Below the pieces are notes generated by a model. That model worked only from the letters and a program-made list of their open reading frames with translations. It searched no databases and was not told the DNA's origin. This document shows, piece by piece, positions 1 through 10,006 of a stretch of DNA of 10,006 nucleotides (position 1 is the stretch's first letter; each line of letters starts with the position of its first letter). The translations under genes and the position numbers were made by a program. The DNA comes from Bacteroides sp. (lineage in GTDB: Bacteria > Bacteroidota > Bacteroidia > Bacteroidales > Bacteroidaceae): the NCBI GenBank assembly GCA_021204375.1, contig JAJPZL010000201.1, positions 1 to 10,006 of the forward strand, given 5' to 3'.

Positions 1-1
1 T

Positions 2-2326
2 TTACGAACTGAGATTAACAGAGGCCTTTTCCGGGTATGGTATATGATCTTCGTTACTACACTGGTTTCCTGCACGACAACTAAGTTTGTGCCTGAAGGG
101 TCGTACCTGTTGGACGAGGTAAAAATACACACCGATAATAAGGCTGTCAGACCTTCCGATCTCAAGCCGTATCTCAGGCAGGTTCCCAATCCTAAATGGT
201 TCAGCACTGTAAAAACTCCTTTATATATCTATAACCTTTCCGGCAGGGATTCTACCAAATGGTTCAATAAGTTCCTTCGTGAGATCGGGGATGCTCCGGA
301 GATCTATGACGTAGCTTCTGCAGAGCGTTCGCAGCAGGAGATAACCCGGGCCATGCAGAATCTCGGGTATATCGGAGCCTCTGTCGAGAGAGTGGAGAAA
401 AAGAAAAAAAAGAAACTTAAACTAACCTATCAGGTAACATCCGGTAATCCTTATATTATCAGCTCAATAGCCTATTATATACAAGATCCTGTGATAGAAG
501 AGTATCTTACCCAGGTAGAAGAAACCTCATCCATCAAAGAGGGAATGTTGTTTGATATCAATGTGCTGGAAACAGAGCGGCAACGTATTACAGATTATCT
601 GCTGCGGAACGGATTCTATAAGTTCAATAAGAATTACATTACCTATGTGGCCGATACCGTTGAAAATACCTACAGGGTAGATGTAACCATGCAACTGAAC
701 CTTTTCCGGAATGCGCCGACGGATAGTCTGCAAATGCACCCTCAATACAGGATCAGAAAGATCAGTTATGTAACCGATTACGATGCATTATATTCCTCCG
801 GACTTGATAACATACTTACAGACGACTCTATGCATTATCGCGGACGTCCCGTCTATTACAAGGAGAAGTTATACATCCGTCCCAAAGTGTTGATGGATAA
901 TACCCGTATCCGTCCGGGAGGGCTTTACAACGAAAGGGGTATTCAGAGTACCTACAACTATTTTGGCAGGTTGCAGGCTTTTAAATATACCAATATCCGT
1001 TTTTCAGAAGTACAAATACAGGATAGTCTTTTTTTAGATACTTATATCCTACTCACCCGTAACAAGCGTCAGACAGTAGGTGTAGAGCTGGAAGGAACCA
1101 ACTCTGCAGGCGACCTGGGAGCCGCTGTCTCTACCACCTATTCCAACCGTAATCTCTTTAAAGGTTCTGAGGTCTTTACTCTTAAATTACGTACTGCCTA
1201 CGAGGCTATTACAGCAGGTAGCAATTACTCGAATAATAACTATTTCGAGCTGGCAGCAGAGGCAAGCCTGAACTTTCCCAACTTTCTTTTCCCGTTTCTC
1301 TCTTCCGGGTTTAAACGTAGTATCCGGGCCAATTCTGAGTTAGGCATCCAGTATAATCACCAAATACGTCCTGAGTATACCCGTACTATTGCTTCCGGAT
1401 CCTGGAGTTATAAATGGGCCTATAGGCAGCGTTCCAATCACCGGTTCGACCTGGTAGACCTTAACTTTGTCTATATGCCCTGGATCAGTTCCGAGTTTCA
1501 GAATACTTACCTGGGAGAGGGCTCGGTTAACTCCATTCTTAAATACAACTACGAGAATCTTCTTATAATGAAGATGGGGTATTCTTATACCTTTAACAGT
1601 GCCAGTCGCTCTCTCTTTATGAGCAACCAACCCACTAACTCCTATTCCGTTCGGTTCAATATAGAGTCTGCCGGTAATTTGTTGTACGCTTTCTCCAGGA
1701 TAGCTAATAAAGAGAAGAATAATGACTATTTCAAAATACTCAATATCCGGTATGCCCAATATATTAAAGGAGATTTCGACTTTGCCAGGAACATTGCCAT
1801 TGACGATCGCAACTCCTTCTCTCTCCATTTTGCTACCGGCATAGCTGTTCCTTACGGTAATGCCGACCAGTTACCTTTTGAGAAACGATACTTCTCGGGA
1901 GGTGCGAACAGTGTCAGAGGATGGTCGGTAAGAACCCTGGGGCCCGGTACCTATCAGGGAGAAAAAGAGAGGATCAACTTTATGATCCAATCCGGGGATA
2001 TCAAACTGGATGCCAGCGTGGAATATCGTACCAAACTTTTCTGGAAACTTCGGGGAGCTGCTTTTATTGACGCCGGTAATATCTGGACTATCCGGAATTA
2101 TACCGACCAGCCCGGAGGAGTGTTCCGCATCAACCGTTTCTACAAAGAGATTGCCGTTTCTTACGGGCTTGGAGTCCGTTTTGACTTCGATTTCTTTATC
2201 CTGCGTTTCGACGGTGGTATGAAAGCCATTGATCCCGCTTATAAAGGGAGAAACCGTTACCCGCTTATCCATCCCAGGTTCGAACGTGATTTTGCCTTCT
2301 ATTTTGCCGTAGGATATCCGTTCTGA
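2..2326 (+). CDS. tamL: TamL-type BamA/TamA family outer-membrane lipoprotein (5' end outside window)
   Basis: This is an Omp85-superfamily assembly protein of the outer membrane. In Bacteroidota the TamA homologue is a lipoprotein called TamL, thought to work with TamB in outer-membrane biogenesis. The first ATG in the window is at 44, but the frame is open without a stop back to base 2. The upstream codons read LRTEINRGLFRVWY, which supplies the positive n-region that a start at 44 would lack, so the true start is probably left of the window. A lipobox LVSC follows, with Cys at residue 10 counted from 44. The N-terminal half (about residues 15-330) is POTRA-like, including a basic KKKKKK stretch near residues 118-124. 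The C-terminal half is a beta-barrel with the Omp85 loop-6 signature VRGW at 624-627, and it ends in an aromatic strand, FAFYFAVGYPF. About 760 residues is a normal length. No frameshift or internal stop is seen, unlike in the next gene. No tamB lies downstream; it could be upstream, outside the window. Confidence 0.88.
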   Translation, partial: LRTEINRGLFRVWYMIFVTTLVSCTTTKFVPEGSYLLDEVKIHTDNKAVRPSDLKPYLRQVPNPKWFSTVKTPLYIYNLSGRDSTKWFNKFLREIGDAPEIYDVASAERSQQEITRAMQNLGYIGASVERVEKKKKKKLKLTYQVTSGNPYIISSIAYYIQDPVIEEYLTQVEETSSIKEGMLFDINVLETERQRITDYLLRNGFYKFNKNYITYVADTVENTYRVDVTMQLNLFRNAPTDSLQMHPQYRIRKISYVTDYDALYSSGLDNILTDDSMHYRGRPVYYKEKLYIRPKVLMDNTRIRPGGLYNERGIQSTYNYFGRLQAFKYTNIRFSEVQIQDSLFLDTYILLTRNKRQTVGVELEGTNSAGDLGAAVSTTYSNRNLFKGSEVFTLKLRTAYEAITAGSNYSNNNYFELAAEASLNFPNFLFPFLSSGFKRSIRANSELGIQYNHQIRPEYTRTIASGSWSYKWAYRQRSNHRFDLVDLNFVYMPWISSEFQNTYLGEGSVNSILKYNYENLLIMKMGYSYTFNSASRSLFMSNQPTNSYSVRFNIESAGNLLYAFSRIANKEKNNDYFKILNIRYAQYIKGDFDFARNIAIDDRNSFSLHFATGIAVPYGNADQLPFEKRYFSGGANSVRGWSVRTLGPGTYQGEKERINFMIQSGDIKLDASVEYRTKLFWKLRGAAFIDAGNIWTIRNYTDQPGGVFRINRFYKEIAVSYGLGVRFDFDFFILRFDGGMKAIDPAYKGRNRYPLIHPRFERDFAFYFAVGYPF

Positions 2327-2435
2327 TACGGAGATCCCGGGACTTCCGGTAGCCTGATGCTTACTCTTTTTCTGTATGTAATAAATTCGTAATATAACCT
2401 TATTCTGAAAGAAATCTCTCTTCAGGAAAATAAGG

Positions 2436-2443
2436 GATATTTG
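2436..2443 (+). promoter_or_regulatory. Possible Bacteroidota -7 box upstream of the TonB receptor
   Basis: GATATTTG matches the Bacteroidota -7 consensus TAnnTTTG except for its first base, and lies 54 bases before the ATG at 2498. No clear TTTG -33 element is present at the expected distance. The 171-base gap after the tamL stop supports separate transcription of the receptor. This is a weak call based on position and one near-consensus box. Confidence 0.25.
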
Positions 2444-2497
2444 CACCATAATTTAAACCTTTTTAAAGGTCTGTTATATTATTTAGTAAACAAAATT

Positions 2498-5400
2498 ATG
2501 GTAAAAAGAGCAAGATTTTATTTGACATTTATTCTATGGATGATCGCTGTGGCCTTAAGTGCCCAGCTTACTACCTCTGCGATCAGCGGTAAGGTAACAG
2601 ACATGAACGGTGAAGAGATTATGGGAGCTACCGTTCGGGCAATTCACGATCCTTCGGGTACCTTTTACGGTGCAACTACCAATCTGGATGGTCGTTATAC
2701 CATTCAGGGTATGCGTACCGGTGGCCCGTATAGAATTCTGGTTTCTTATATAGGGTATGAAACGGTATTCTTTTCAGATGTAACACTAAAGCTGGGTGAA
2801 ACTTCAGATTTTCCGGTCAGATTAAGAGAATCATCCGAATTGCTGGAAGAGATCCTGGTAATAGGTAAGGCCGGAGTGGATGGAAACAAAACAGGAGCGG
2901 CAGCCAGTATGAATGCGAAACAAATTAACCGTATGCCTTCGATCACACATGGGATTGCCGATGTGATCCGGATGAACCCTCAGGTCAGTGTAACCAATGG
3001 AGGAGCGATGTCTTTTGCCGGAACCAACAACCGTTATAACAGCTTCCAGATTGATGGAGCTATGAACAACGATGTGTTCGGATTGACCTCCAACGGGTCT
3101 AACGGAGGACAGGCAGGCAGCCAGCCGGTATCTATGGAAACTATTGAACAAATCCAGATCAATATTGCTCCTTTTGACGTTCGCCAGTCCGGATTTACAG
3201 GAGGAGCCATCAATGCCATTACCTAATCGGGGATCAATACTTTTCACGGTTCTGTGTATGGCTATGGAAACAACCAGAATCTAATAGGTAAAAAAATACA
3301 CCCTAATGAATGGAAAGAGCAGTGATAAATATGAAAAACAGAGTGAATACCAGACAGGTGTTACCCTGGGAGGGCCTATCATCGAAAATAAGTTATTCTT
3401 TTTTGCCAATTATGAAAAGGCAAACAAATCAAATCCCAATGCTTATGGATTAGGAGCTACTGCTTCAAAAGTAAATGCTACGAATGCCCAAAGAATTATG
3501 GAAACCATTAAAAAAATGGCTGAAGAACAAGGAGTAACTTATAATGGTTCATTCAGTGATTCGGATATATATACCAAATCTGATAAAGCAGGGGTTAAGT
3601 TCGACTGGAATATAAATGATAAACATAAAGCCGCTGTCCGCTGGAGCCTGGTTTCTGCCAAACAGTTAAATAGTAGCAGTAATGCATCCAATCTCAACTC
3701 TTCGGATTATAGTTATGACTTTGTTTCCAAAACAAATACATTTATTGCCGAATTGCAGAGCCGTTTTTCAGATCAGTTAAGTAATGAATTTTGTGCTTCT
3801 TATGTCTGTGTACGGGATCAGCGTGACCCGGGTGATCCGTTCCCGATGATCAGTATCTCCAATGTGGGGGATGGTACCCTCAATATTGGTAACGAACGTT
3901 CTTCCATGGCTAACCAGCTGAATCAGGATATCTGGTCGATAACCGATAACCTTACCTGGTATAAAGGTGCCCATACGCTGACTTTTGGAACTCACAATGA
4001 ATTCTATAAATTTCCAATCTTTTTATACAGGATGCTTATGGAACCTATTACTATAGTAGTGTAAGTGATTTTTATGCAGGTAATATAAACCGTTATCGTT
4101 TTTCTCAGGCCAATGTAGAGGTAACCGGAGATCCGATGTGGGAAGCAGCTTTTGGAGCGGCACAATTGGATTTATATGCACAGGACAAATGGAATGCTAC
4201 CGATAAGTTTGATGTAACTTTAGGACTTCGTATTGATATTCCACTCTTTTTTGATACTCCTGCTGAAAATGCCGGATTTAATGAGTATGCAGCCTCCAAA
4301 GAATGGGGGTTTAAAACAAATGAGAAACTGAGCAGTACCCCTATGTTCTCTTCGCGTTTGGGCTTCCGTTGGAAGCTGGATGATGATAATCAATATATTC
4401 TGCGGGGAGGTGTAGGTATATTTACCGGTCGTATCCCTTTTGTCTGGTTAAGTAATAATTTCTCTAATACCGGGATTCAGCTTTCTACATACGATACCCG
4501 TTCTGCAGAAGAGCTTTCTTTGATCTTAGATCCGACCAAGCAAACACAAAATACGAATAAATTAGCTGCCTCCGGGAGTCAGATGATCAATGTATTTAGT
4601 AACGATTTTAAATTGCTCAGAATTTCCGTGCTAATGTAGGATTTGACTTCGAACTGGGAGGGATAGACTGGACAGCGGAAGCTATCTATTCGAAAACCTT
4701 GAATGATATTCTTTACCAGAACCTTGCTTATGAGGCAACCGGAAAAACTTTTGGAGAAGTGACCGGACTTACGTTTGACCAGCGTCCTATGTTTAAACAA
4801 GTAACGACCGGTACTAACTATAATTCTATTTATGCTTTGTCCAATACCAGCAAAGGTTATTCCTATAATTTATCTTTGAAAGGTGAAAAGAGATTCGACT
4901 TTGGACTGGATGTAATGGGATCCTACACATTTGCCCGTTCCAAATCTGTCAACAGTGGAACCTCTTCGGTAGCCCAGTCAAACTGGAACTATAATTATAC
5001 CCGAAGCAATCCGAATGATCCGGAATTAGGATTCTCTGCATTTAATATTCCTCACCGTATTAATCTTTCCGCATTTTATACTAAAAGATATGCCCGGCAG
5101 TGGTCTACTACTGTGGGATTACTCTATACCGGTTCAACCGGAGCTCCTTATTCTGTTTATTATGACGGAGATTTAAATGGTGACAGTTCCAATGGTAATG
5201 ATCTGATCTTTATTCCTACGGATGCACAGATTGATCAGATGGCATTCAAAGCTGACGATAAATATACCATAGCCGAGCAAAAGAACAATATGAAGGCATG
5301 GCTTGCTAACGATCCTTATCTGAGCAAACACCGTGGCGAATATTACGAACGTTATGCAGATAATGAGAAGTTTGAGCACCATTTCGACTTCCATTTAGTA

Positions 5401-5655
5401 CAGAAATTCAGTTTCAGGGCCGGTCGTAATACACACTCTTTTGAACTGTCATTTGATATTATCAATGTAGGGAATATGTTTAATAAGAAATGGGGCCGTA
5501 CCTCCTCAACAGGTGGTTCCGCAGCTTATTACAACCCTATTAATTATAACAATGGTGAATTCCAGTTCCTCCATGATGCCGATTATAATATGCACTCCTA
5601 CAATGATTACTACTCCCGCTGGAGAGGACAGCTTAGTTTGAAATATACTTTCTAA
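2498..5655 (+). pseudogene. Oar-like TonB-dependent receptor, disrupted by one nonsense codon and three frameshifts
   Basis: The reading frame is a broken outer-membrane TonB-dependent receptor. The ATG at 2498 is preferred over the upstream TTG at 2441 because it opens a signal peptide (MVKRARF, then a hydrophobic core, ending LSA-Q near residue 22). A carboxypeptidase-regulatory-like domain covers about residues 28-110, followed by a TonB-box-like LEEILVIG at 116-123, a plug domain containing ADVIRMNPQV and FQIDGAMNNDVFG, and a long barrel ending in LSLKYTF. Lesions: TAA at 3224-3226 (codon 243) inside the conserved NAIT-x-SGxNTFHGS stretch; one extra A in the A7 run at 3290-3296; one missing base near 4016-4018 (frame 0 to 2); one missing base near 4613-4614 (frame 2 to 1). 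Repairing the indels gives exactly 1053 codons including the stop. Open pieces are 2498-3226, 3306-4064, 4136-4639 and 4699-5655. No SusD follows, and the sequence resembles Oar-type receptors more than SusC. The substrate is unknown. Sequencing error is the main alternative. Confidence 0.88.
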
Positions 5656-5676
5656 AAGGGAGAGATAGCTTTATTA

Positions 5677-5713
5677 AAAGTAGCCGGAAGGGATATCCTT
5701 TCCGGCTACTTTC
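5677..5713 (+). terminator. Intrinsic terminator-like hairpin after the TonB receptor
   Basis: A near-perfect inverted repeat starts 22 bases after the receptor stop. The left arm AAAGTAGCCGGAA pairs with the right arm TTCCGGCTACTTT around a short loop (GGGATATCC, which can pair further). The arm ends in A and T runs, so the hairpin could stop transcription in either direction. It separates the receptor from the esterase-GH9 unit. Confidence 0.8.
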
Positions 5714-5746
5714 GTAGAATTCAGCTGCTCAGACCTTTTTACCATA

Positions 5747-5768
5747 CACCCTTTTTTAAAACAGGGTG
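5747..5768. repeat. Small inverted repeat upstream of the promoter (operator-like)
   Basis: CACCCT (5747-5752) and AGGGTG (5763-5768) are perfect 6-base complementary arms around a 10-base AT-rich spacer. The dyad lies about 40 bases upstream of the -7 box at 5808, where an activator could bind. It could be chance, and no regulator gene is nearby to support it. Confidence 0.3.
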
Positions 5769-5807
5769 ATATGTTAAGGAGGACTTTTCTTTTTTTTTAA
5801 GGTGGAA

Positions 5808-5815
5808 TATTTTTG
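5808..5815 (+). promoter_or_regulatory. Bacteroidota-type -7 promoter box for the esterase-GH9 unit
   Basis: TATTTTTG is an exact match to the Bacteroidota housekeeping -7 consensus TAnnTTTG. A TTTC at 5786-5789, inside the pyrimidine tract, sits close to the expected -33 TTTG position but does not match fully. The box lies after the receptor terminator and 163 bases before the esterase ATG, so it is the best promoter candidate for this operon. Confidence 0.5.
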
Positions 5816-5894
5816 CGATCAGAAAAATCCGCTTTAAATAAAAATTAGTGTGCTTTCCTACAGGAGCAATCCCGTACCTTTATCGTTAATTACT

Positions 5895-5941
5895 CGGATA
5901 GAGTTGTTCTTCCGGTTCTCATAATATCGGAACTATCTCCG
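5895..5941 (+). promoter_or_regulatory. Imperfect hairpin in the esterase 5' leader
   Basis: CGGATAGAGTT (5895-5905) and AACTATCTCCG (5931-5941) can pair at 9 of 11 positions around a 25-base loop. It ends 37 bases before the esterase start, within the predicted untranslated leader. It may be a leader structure or a binding site. It does not match a riboswitch class I recognise and may be chance. Confidence 0.3.
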
Positions 5942-5966
5942 GACGGGTAATTGTATTATTAATTAA

Positions 5967-7136
<1,170 letters not shown>

Positions 7137-7164
7137 AACAGGTAACTTATCATATCGTCTACGT

Positions 7165-9723
7165 ATGAAAAGATATAGTAATTTCATTTTTTTTCTGCTG
7201 GTGGTATGCAGCAGGTTCTCTTACAGCCAGTAACTTAAGCTGAATGACCTGGAGTATTTCGAAACTCCCGGTGTCAATGTATTGGTATACAGCAACCGGT
7301 ATAATCCTATCTTTTTCGACGAGAAGACCGCTGGGATAGAGCTGATCCATCACGGGGTACGAACGGCTACGGGAGGGGCGGTCCGGTTACAGAATACACC
7401 GGAGCAATGGGACCTGGCCCCGGCTATTGTAAGCCGGAATGTGGATCAGGCAGGAAATTCCATCTCTACTGTGCTCCGGTACGAGGATTTTGATTTTGAT
7501 TCTGAATTAAAGGTAACTCCCTGGGGAAAAGGTTTCCTGATCCAGGTTATTCTGGAGAAGCCTGTTCCCCGGGAGTTGGTGGGAAGGGCCGGATTGAACT
7601 TTGAGTTCCTTCCTCCCGCTTATTGGGAAAGTATCTATCTGGCGGATGGAAACCCCAGGTTGTTCCCGCATTATCCTGCCGGTGATACCTATATGCGTCC
7701 CGGAGAAGAGAAGATAAAACAGATATACGGGCATACTACTTTTAATGACCGCGGCAGGAATGAATTCCCGGAACCCATTCCTCTGTCGACCGCAAAGACC
7801 CTGGTACTTGCTCCGGATAATCCGCAGCGGCAGGTAACTATTACGTCGGATGCGGATCTCCTGTTTTTTGACGGGCGCATCCTGGCTCAGAACGGTTGGT
7901 ATGTGGTGCGGAGTGTGCTGCCGGAAGGAAAAACAGGTAAAGTGCTGGAGTGATATGTAGAGCCGAATGCGGTACCGGATTGGATCCGGGAACCGGTGAT
8001 CGGGTTTTCACAGGTAGGTTATACACCTGCCCAGTAAAAAGTGGCTGTGATCGAACTGGATAAGAACGATACACCTTTGCCGGCGGCCACCTTGTACCAG
8101 ATCCTGGAAGATGGAACACAGGTAGAAAAGTTTACTGCCGGTACTTCTGTCTGGGGACGATACCTGCGTTATAATTATGTCACTTTTGATTTTAGTTCTG
8201 TCAAAGAACCGGGACTCTATTATATCCGTTACGGAGCGCATCAGACGAATGCTTTCCCTATTGATAAGAGTGTATATGAGGGTATCTGGCACACAACTAT
8301 GGATGTGTGGTTACCGGTACAGATGGATCACATGACCGTCAATGAAGGCTATAGGGTATGGCACGGGAATCCTCACCAGGATGATGCGTTGCAGGCTCTG
8401 CTCAACCACAACCATTTTGACGGGTATAGCATGGGAGATACGACCGATACCCGCTTTAAACCGTTTGAACGTATTCCGGGCCTGAGTGTCGGTGGCTGGT
8501 ATAATGCCGGGGATTTTGATATCCAGACGGGCTCTCATAATACGGTAGTAATGGACCTGGTCAGGATCTTTGAGACTTTTGCTCCCGACCGGGATATGAC
8601 GTTTGTAGACCAGTAGACCAAATATACGGATCTCCATCGTCCCGACGGAAAGAATGATATGCTGCAACAGATAGAGCACGGTGTACTGGCTTTGGTGGCT
8701 CAAATTGAAAATGTAGGGCATCCGGTGCGGGGAATCGTGGTAGGAAACCTGCATCAGTACCATCATCTGGGGGATGCTTCTGCCATTACGAACAATCTGC
8801 CTTATAATCCGGCTCTGAAACCTTATGAATCGGATGGTGTCTCCAGTGGTACGATGGATGACCGTTGGGTCTTTACCATAAGAAGCTCTTTTATAAACTA
8901 CTCTACAGCAGCTTCTCTGGCAGGTGCCAGCCGGGTATTAAAAGATTTCAATCCTGATCTGGCCCAAAAAGCGCTGAATGGTGCATTGAAAATGTGGAAT
9001 GAGAATGAGGATACTCCCCAGGGCATGGAGGTGCGCCAGGGACGGGGATTTGGTAATAGTTATTTATCGGCCGCGCTCCAGCTCTTTATTACTACAAAAG
9101 AGGAGCGGTTTAAAAGTGCATTTGAACAGGCTTTCTGGAATCTATTAAATACTCCTGCTATCCATACCAACATGCCGGGCAATATTTCTATTTCCAATGG
9201 TATTACCTATGCGTTTATGGCCTATCCTTATATGGGAGCAGATTTTCATGCAAAATTGCGGCCTTTTATTCTGAAATACAAAGAGGAGGTGGATGGTATT
9301 GCTGCACAAAGCCCGTATGGAGTTCCTATGGGCGGACGCAGGTGGGCCGGTAATACACCGATCATGAGCTTGGCAATAAATAATTACTTTGTGCATAAGC
9401 ATTATCCGGATATAATGGATGCGGAGTATGTTTTCAAAGGATTGAATTACATTCTGGGTTGCCATCCTTATTCCAATATTTCGTTCGTTGCCACCATCGG
9501 GGGTAGATCTAAAAAGGTTACGTATGGCAGTAACCGGGCAGATTTTACCTTTATTGCGGGCGGGGTGGTTCCGGGACTTTTGTTCCTGCAACCCGATTTT
9601 TATGAGAATAATGATGACTGGCCTTTCTTTTAGGGAGAAAGTGAGGCTATCATTACTACAGCTACACCGTATGTCTTTTTAGTACATGCTGTGGAAGAGT
9701 TGGCAAAAGAGATCAATCAGTGA
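7165..9723 (+). pseudogene. GH9-family glycoside hydrolase (endoglucanase-like), inactivated by five in-frame stops
   Basis: Reading one frame from the ATG at 7165 to the TGA at 9721 gives an 853-codon cellulase-like gene with no frameshift. Premature stops are TAA 7231 (codon 23), TGA 7951 (263), TAA 8035 (291), TAG 8614 (484) and TAG 9631 (823). A signal peptide (MKRYSNFIFFLLVV, ending SYSQ) runs directly into the first stop. Residues 24-262 form a beta-rich N-terminal region of unknown role. An Ig-like CelD_N domain begins at about 276 (EPVIGFSQVGYTPAQ). The GH9 catalytic domain covers about 375-852, with GGWYNAGDFDI (N447, D450), IEHG, YHHLGDA, GCHPYSN and, after the last stop, GESE (E827 likely acid). 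The last stop falls where related proteins have Trp (WGE), suggesting TGG to TAG. NAGD replaces the usual DAGD, in which both Asp act in catalysis. The intact enzyme would have hydrolysed beta-1,4-glucan-type backbones outside the cytoplasm. The longest open pieces are 7282-7953, 8041-8616 and 8659-9633. Confidence 0.87.
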
Positions 9724-9841
9724 ATGGTTGAATGGCCTGGTTAATGGATCTTTTTTGTTATAGCCGGTTTCACAGGGCTGTTGTATAACTACGAAGCCGG
9801 CAAAACAAAGTATTTTCTATTTATTTAAAAACGTCATTTTG

Positions 9842-9920
9842 GTAGCACGGTGTCACATAAGGCTGATTAATAATCAGTTAAATGTGACACTTCTCTTTTG
9901 TGCGGTAGCACCCGTAGCAC
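9842..9920. repeat. Three GTAGCAC repeats flanking the palindrome
   Basis: GTAGCAC occurs at 9842-9848, 9905-9911 and 9914-9920. The first two copies extend to GGTAGCAC and bracket the palindrome on both sides. The last two are spaced 9 bases start to start. The second sits in GTGCGGTAGCAC, itself a small dyad. The arrangement resembles protein-binding sites near recombinase genes or element ends, but no such gene is in the window. Confidence 0.45.
9850..9890. repeat. Nested palindrome / long hairpin
   Basis: The outer arms GTGTCACAT (9850-9858) and ATGTGACAC (9882-9890) are perfectly complementary over 9 bases. Inside them CTGATTA (9863-9869) and TAATCAG (9871-9877) are perfect over 7 bases around a single A, extended by one G-T pair. 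A short internal loop (AAG against TAA) separates the two stems. The right side continues TTCTCTTTTG, so a terminator role is possible, but the tight nested dyads also suit binding of a dimeric protein. Confidence 0.7.
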
Positions 9921-10006
9921 ACCTGCCACCCGGGCGGCTTAGTGGAGAACAGATAGCATCACTCATTGAAATCATAGGCTTCTTTTTTTAATTTAAAGTG
10001 TTTATA

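Larger units (their letters stand above)
9724..10006. other. Non-coding region at the right end with dyads and short repeats
   Basis: No convincing gene is seen. The stretch holds a stem at 9763-9801 (GCCGGTTTC pairing with GAAGCCGGC, one G-T pair), a large nested palindrome at 9850-9890, and three copies of GTAGCAC at 9842-9848, 9905-9911 and 9914-9920. It ends in an AT-rich stretch. The stem at 9763-9801 is followed by an A-rich rather than T-rich tract, so it is not a classical terminator for the GH9 unit. Confidence 0.6.

Noticed and set aside
2327..2385. Terminator after tamL (TCCCGGGA dyad followed by a T run)
   Set aside because: The dyad is only 8 bases and the T run is not placed directly after a stable stem.
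1340..2449. Antisense open frames of 162 and 192 codons inside and past the end of tamL
   Set aside because: They overlap a well-supported gene on the other strand, show no recognisable domain, and have shadow-like composition.
3287..3300. Programmed frameshifting at the A7 run in the TonB receptor
   Set aside because: An upstream in-frame TAA and two more indels further on would still prevent a full product.
2498..5655. SusC/SusD glycan-import pair
   Set aside because: No SusD-like lipoprotein follows, and the protein resembles Oar-type receptors more than SusC.
8311..9591. Antisense frames of 151 and 148 codons across the GH9 pseudogene
   Set aside because: The + strand frame carries clear GH9 motifs through the same stretch; the antisense proteins show no recognisable family.
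7165..9723. Stop-codon reassignment or programmed readthrough
   Set aside because: All three stop codons are involved, while tamL ends at TGA and the esterase at TAA; a single reassigned codon cannot explain the pattern.
9763..9801. Intrinsic terminator for the GH9 unit
   Set aside because: The stem is real on paper, but it is followed by AAAACAAAG rather than a T run, and the opposite strand also lacks one.
9959..10006. C-terminal tail of a minus-strand gene entering from the right
   Set aside because: Only 16 codons are open to the edge, too short to distinguish from chance.

Overview
The window looks like chromosomal DNA of a Bacteroidota bacterium, most likely order Bacteroidales. The evidence is a lipoprotein-type TamA/Omp85 homologue (TamL), an Oar-like TonB-dependent receptor with an N-terminal carboxypeptidase-regulatory domain, a Bacteroidota-style GH9 glycoside hydrolase, weak or absent Shine-Dalgarno sequences, and a match to the Bacteroidota -7 promoter box (TAnnTTTG). 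All genes lie on the + strand. No rRNA, tRNA, CRISPR array or transposase gene was recognised.

Layout: (1) 2-2326 is a TamL-type outer-membrane assembly lipoprotein, open through the left edge and otherwise intact. (2) 2498-5655 is a TonB-dependent receptor pseudogene. It has one in-frame stop and three single-base indels; undoing them gives a coherent 1052-residue receptor. A strong hairpin terminator follows at 5677-5713. (3) 5714-5978 is a non-coding leader with a good -7 promoter box and two inverted repeats. (4) 5979-7136 is an open secreted CE1-type esterase with an N-terminal early-set/CBM48-like domain. (5) 7165-9723 is a GH9-type cellulase/glucanase pseudogene, 28 bases downstream of the esterase. 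Its frame never shifts, but it carries five premature stops (TAA, TGA, TAA, TAG, TAG). (6) 9724-10006 is non-coding, with a striking nested palindrome at 9850-9890 flanked by GTAGCAC repeats.

The esterase and GH9 protein probably formed an operon for secreted breakdown of plant-type polysaccharide: the esterase removes acyl decorations and the GH9 enzyme cuts the beta-glucan backbone. The receptor upstream is a separate transcription unit, and no SusD gene sits beside it, so a role in sugar import is not established.

The main message is selective gene decay. The outer-membrane biogenesis gene is intact, while the receptor and the glycan hydrolase are destroyed. The esterase, though open, has lost the first glycine of its GxSxG motif, and the GH9 has NAGD instead of DAGD. 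This fits a lineage losing a glycan-use capacity, for instance through host restriction or a diet change, but an assembly of error-prone reads must be excluded first. I found no convincing novel multi-gene system; the least explained element is the palindrome at the right end.
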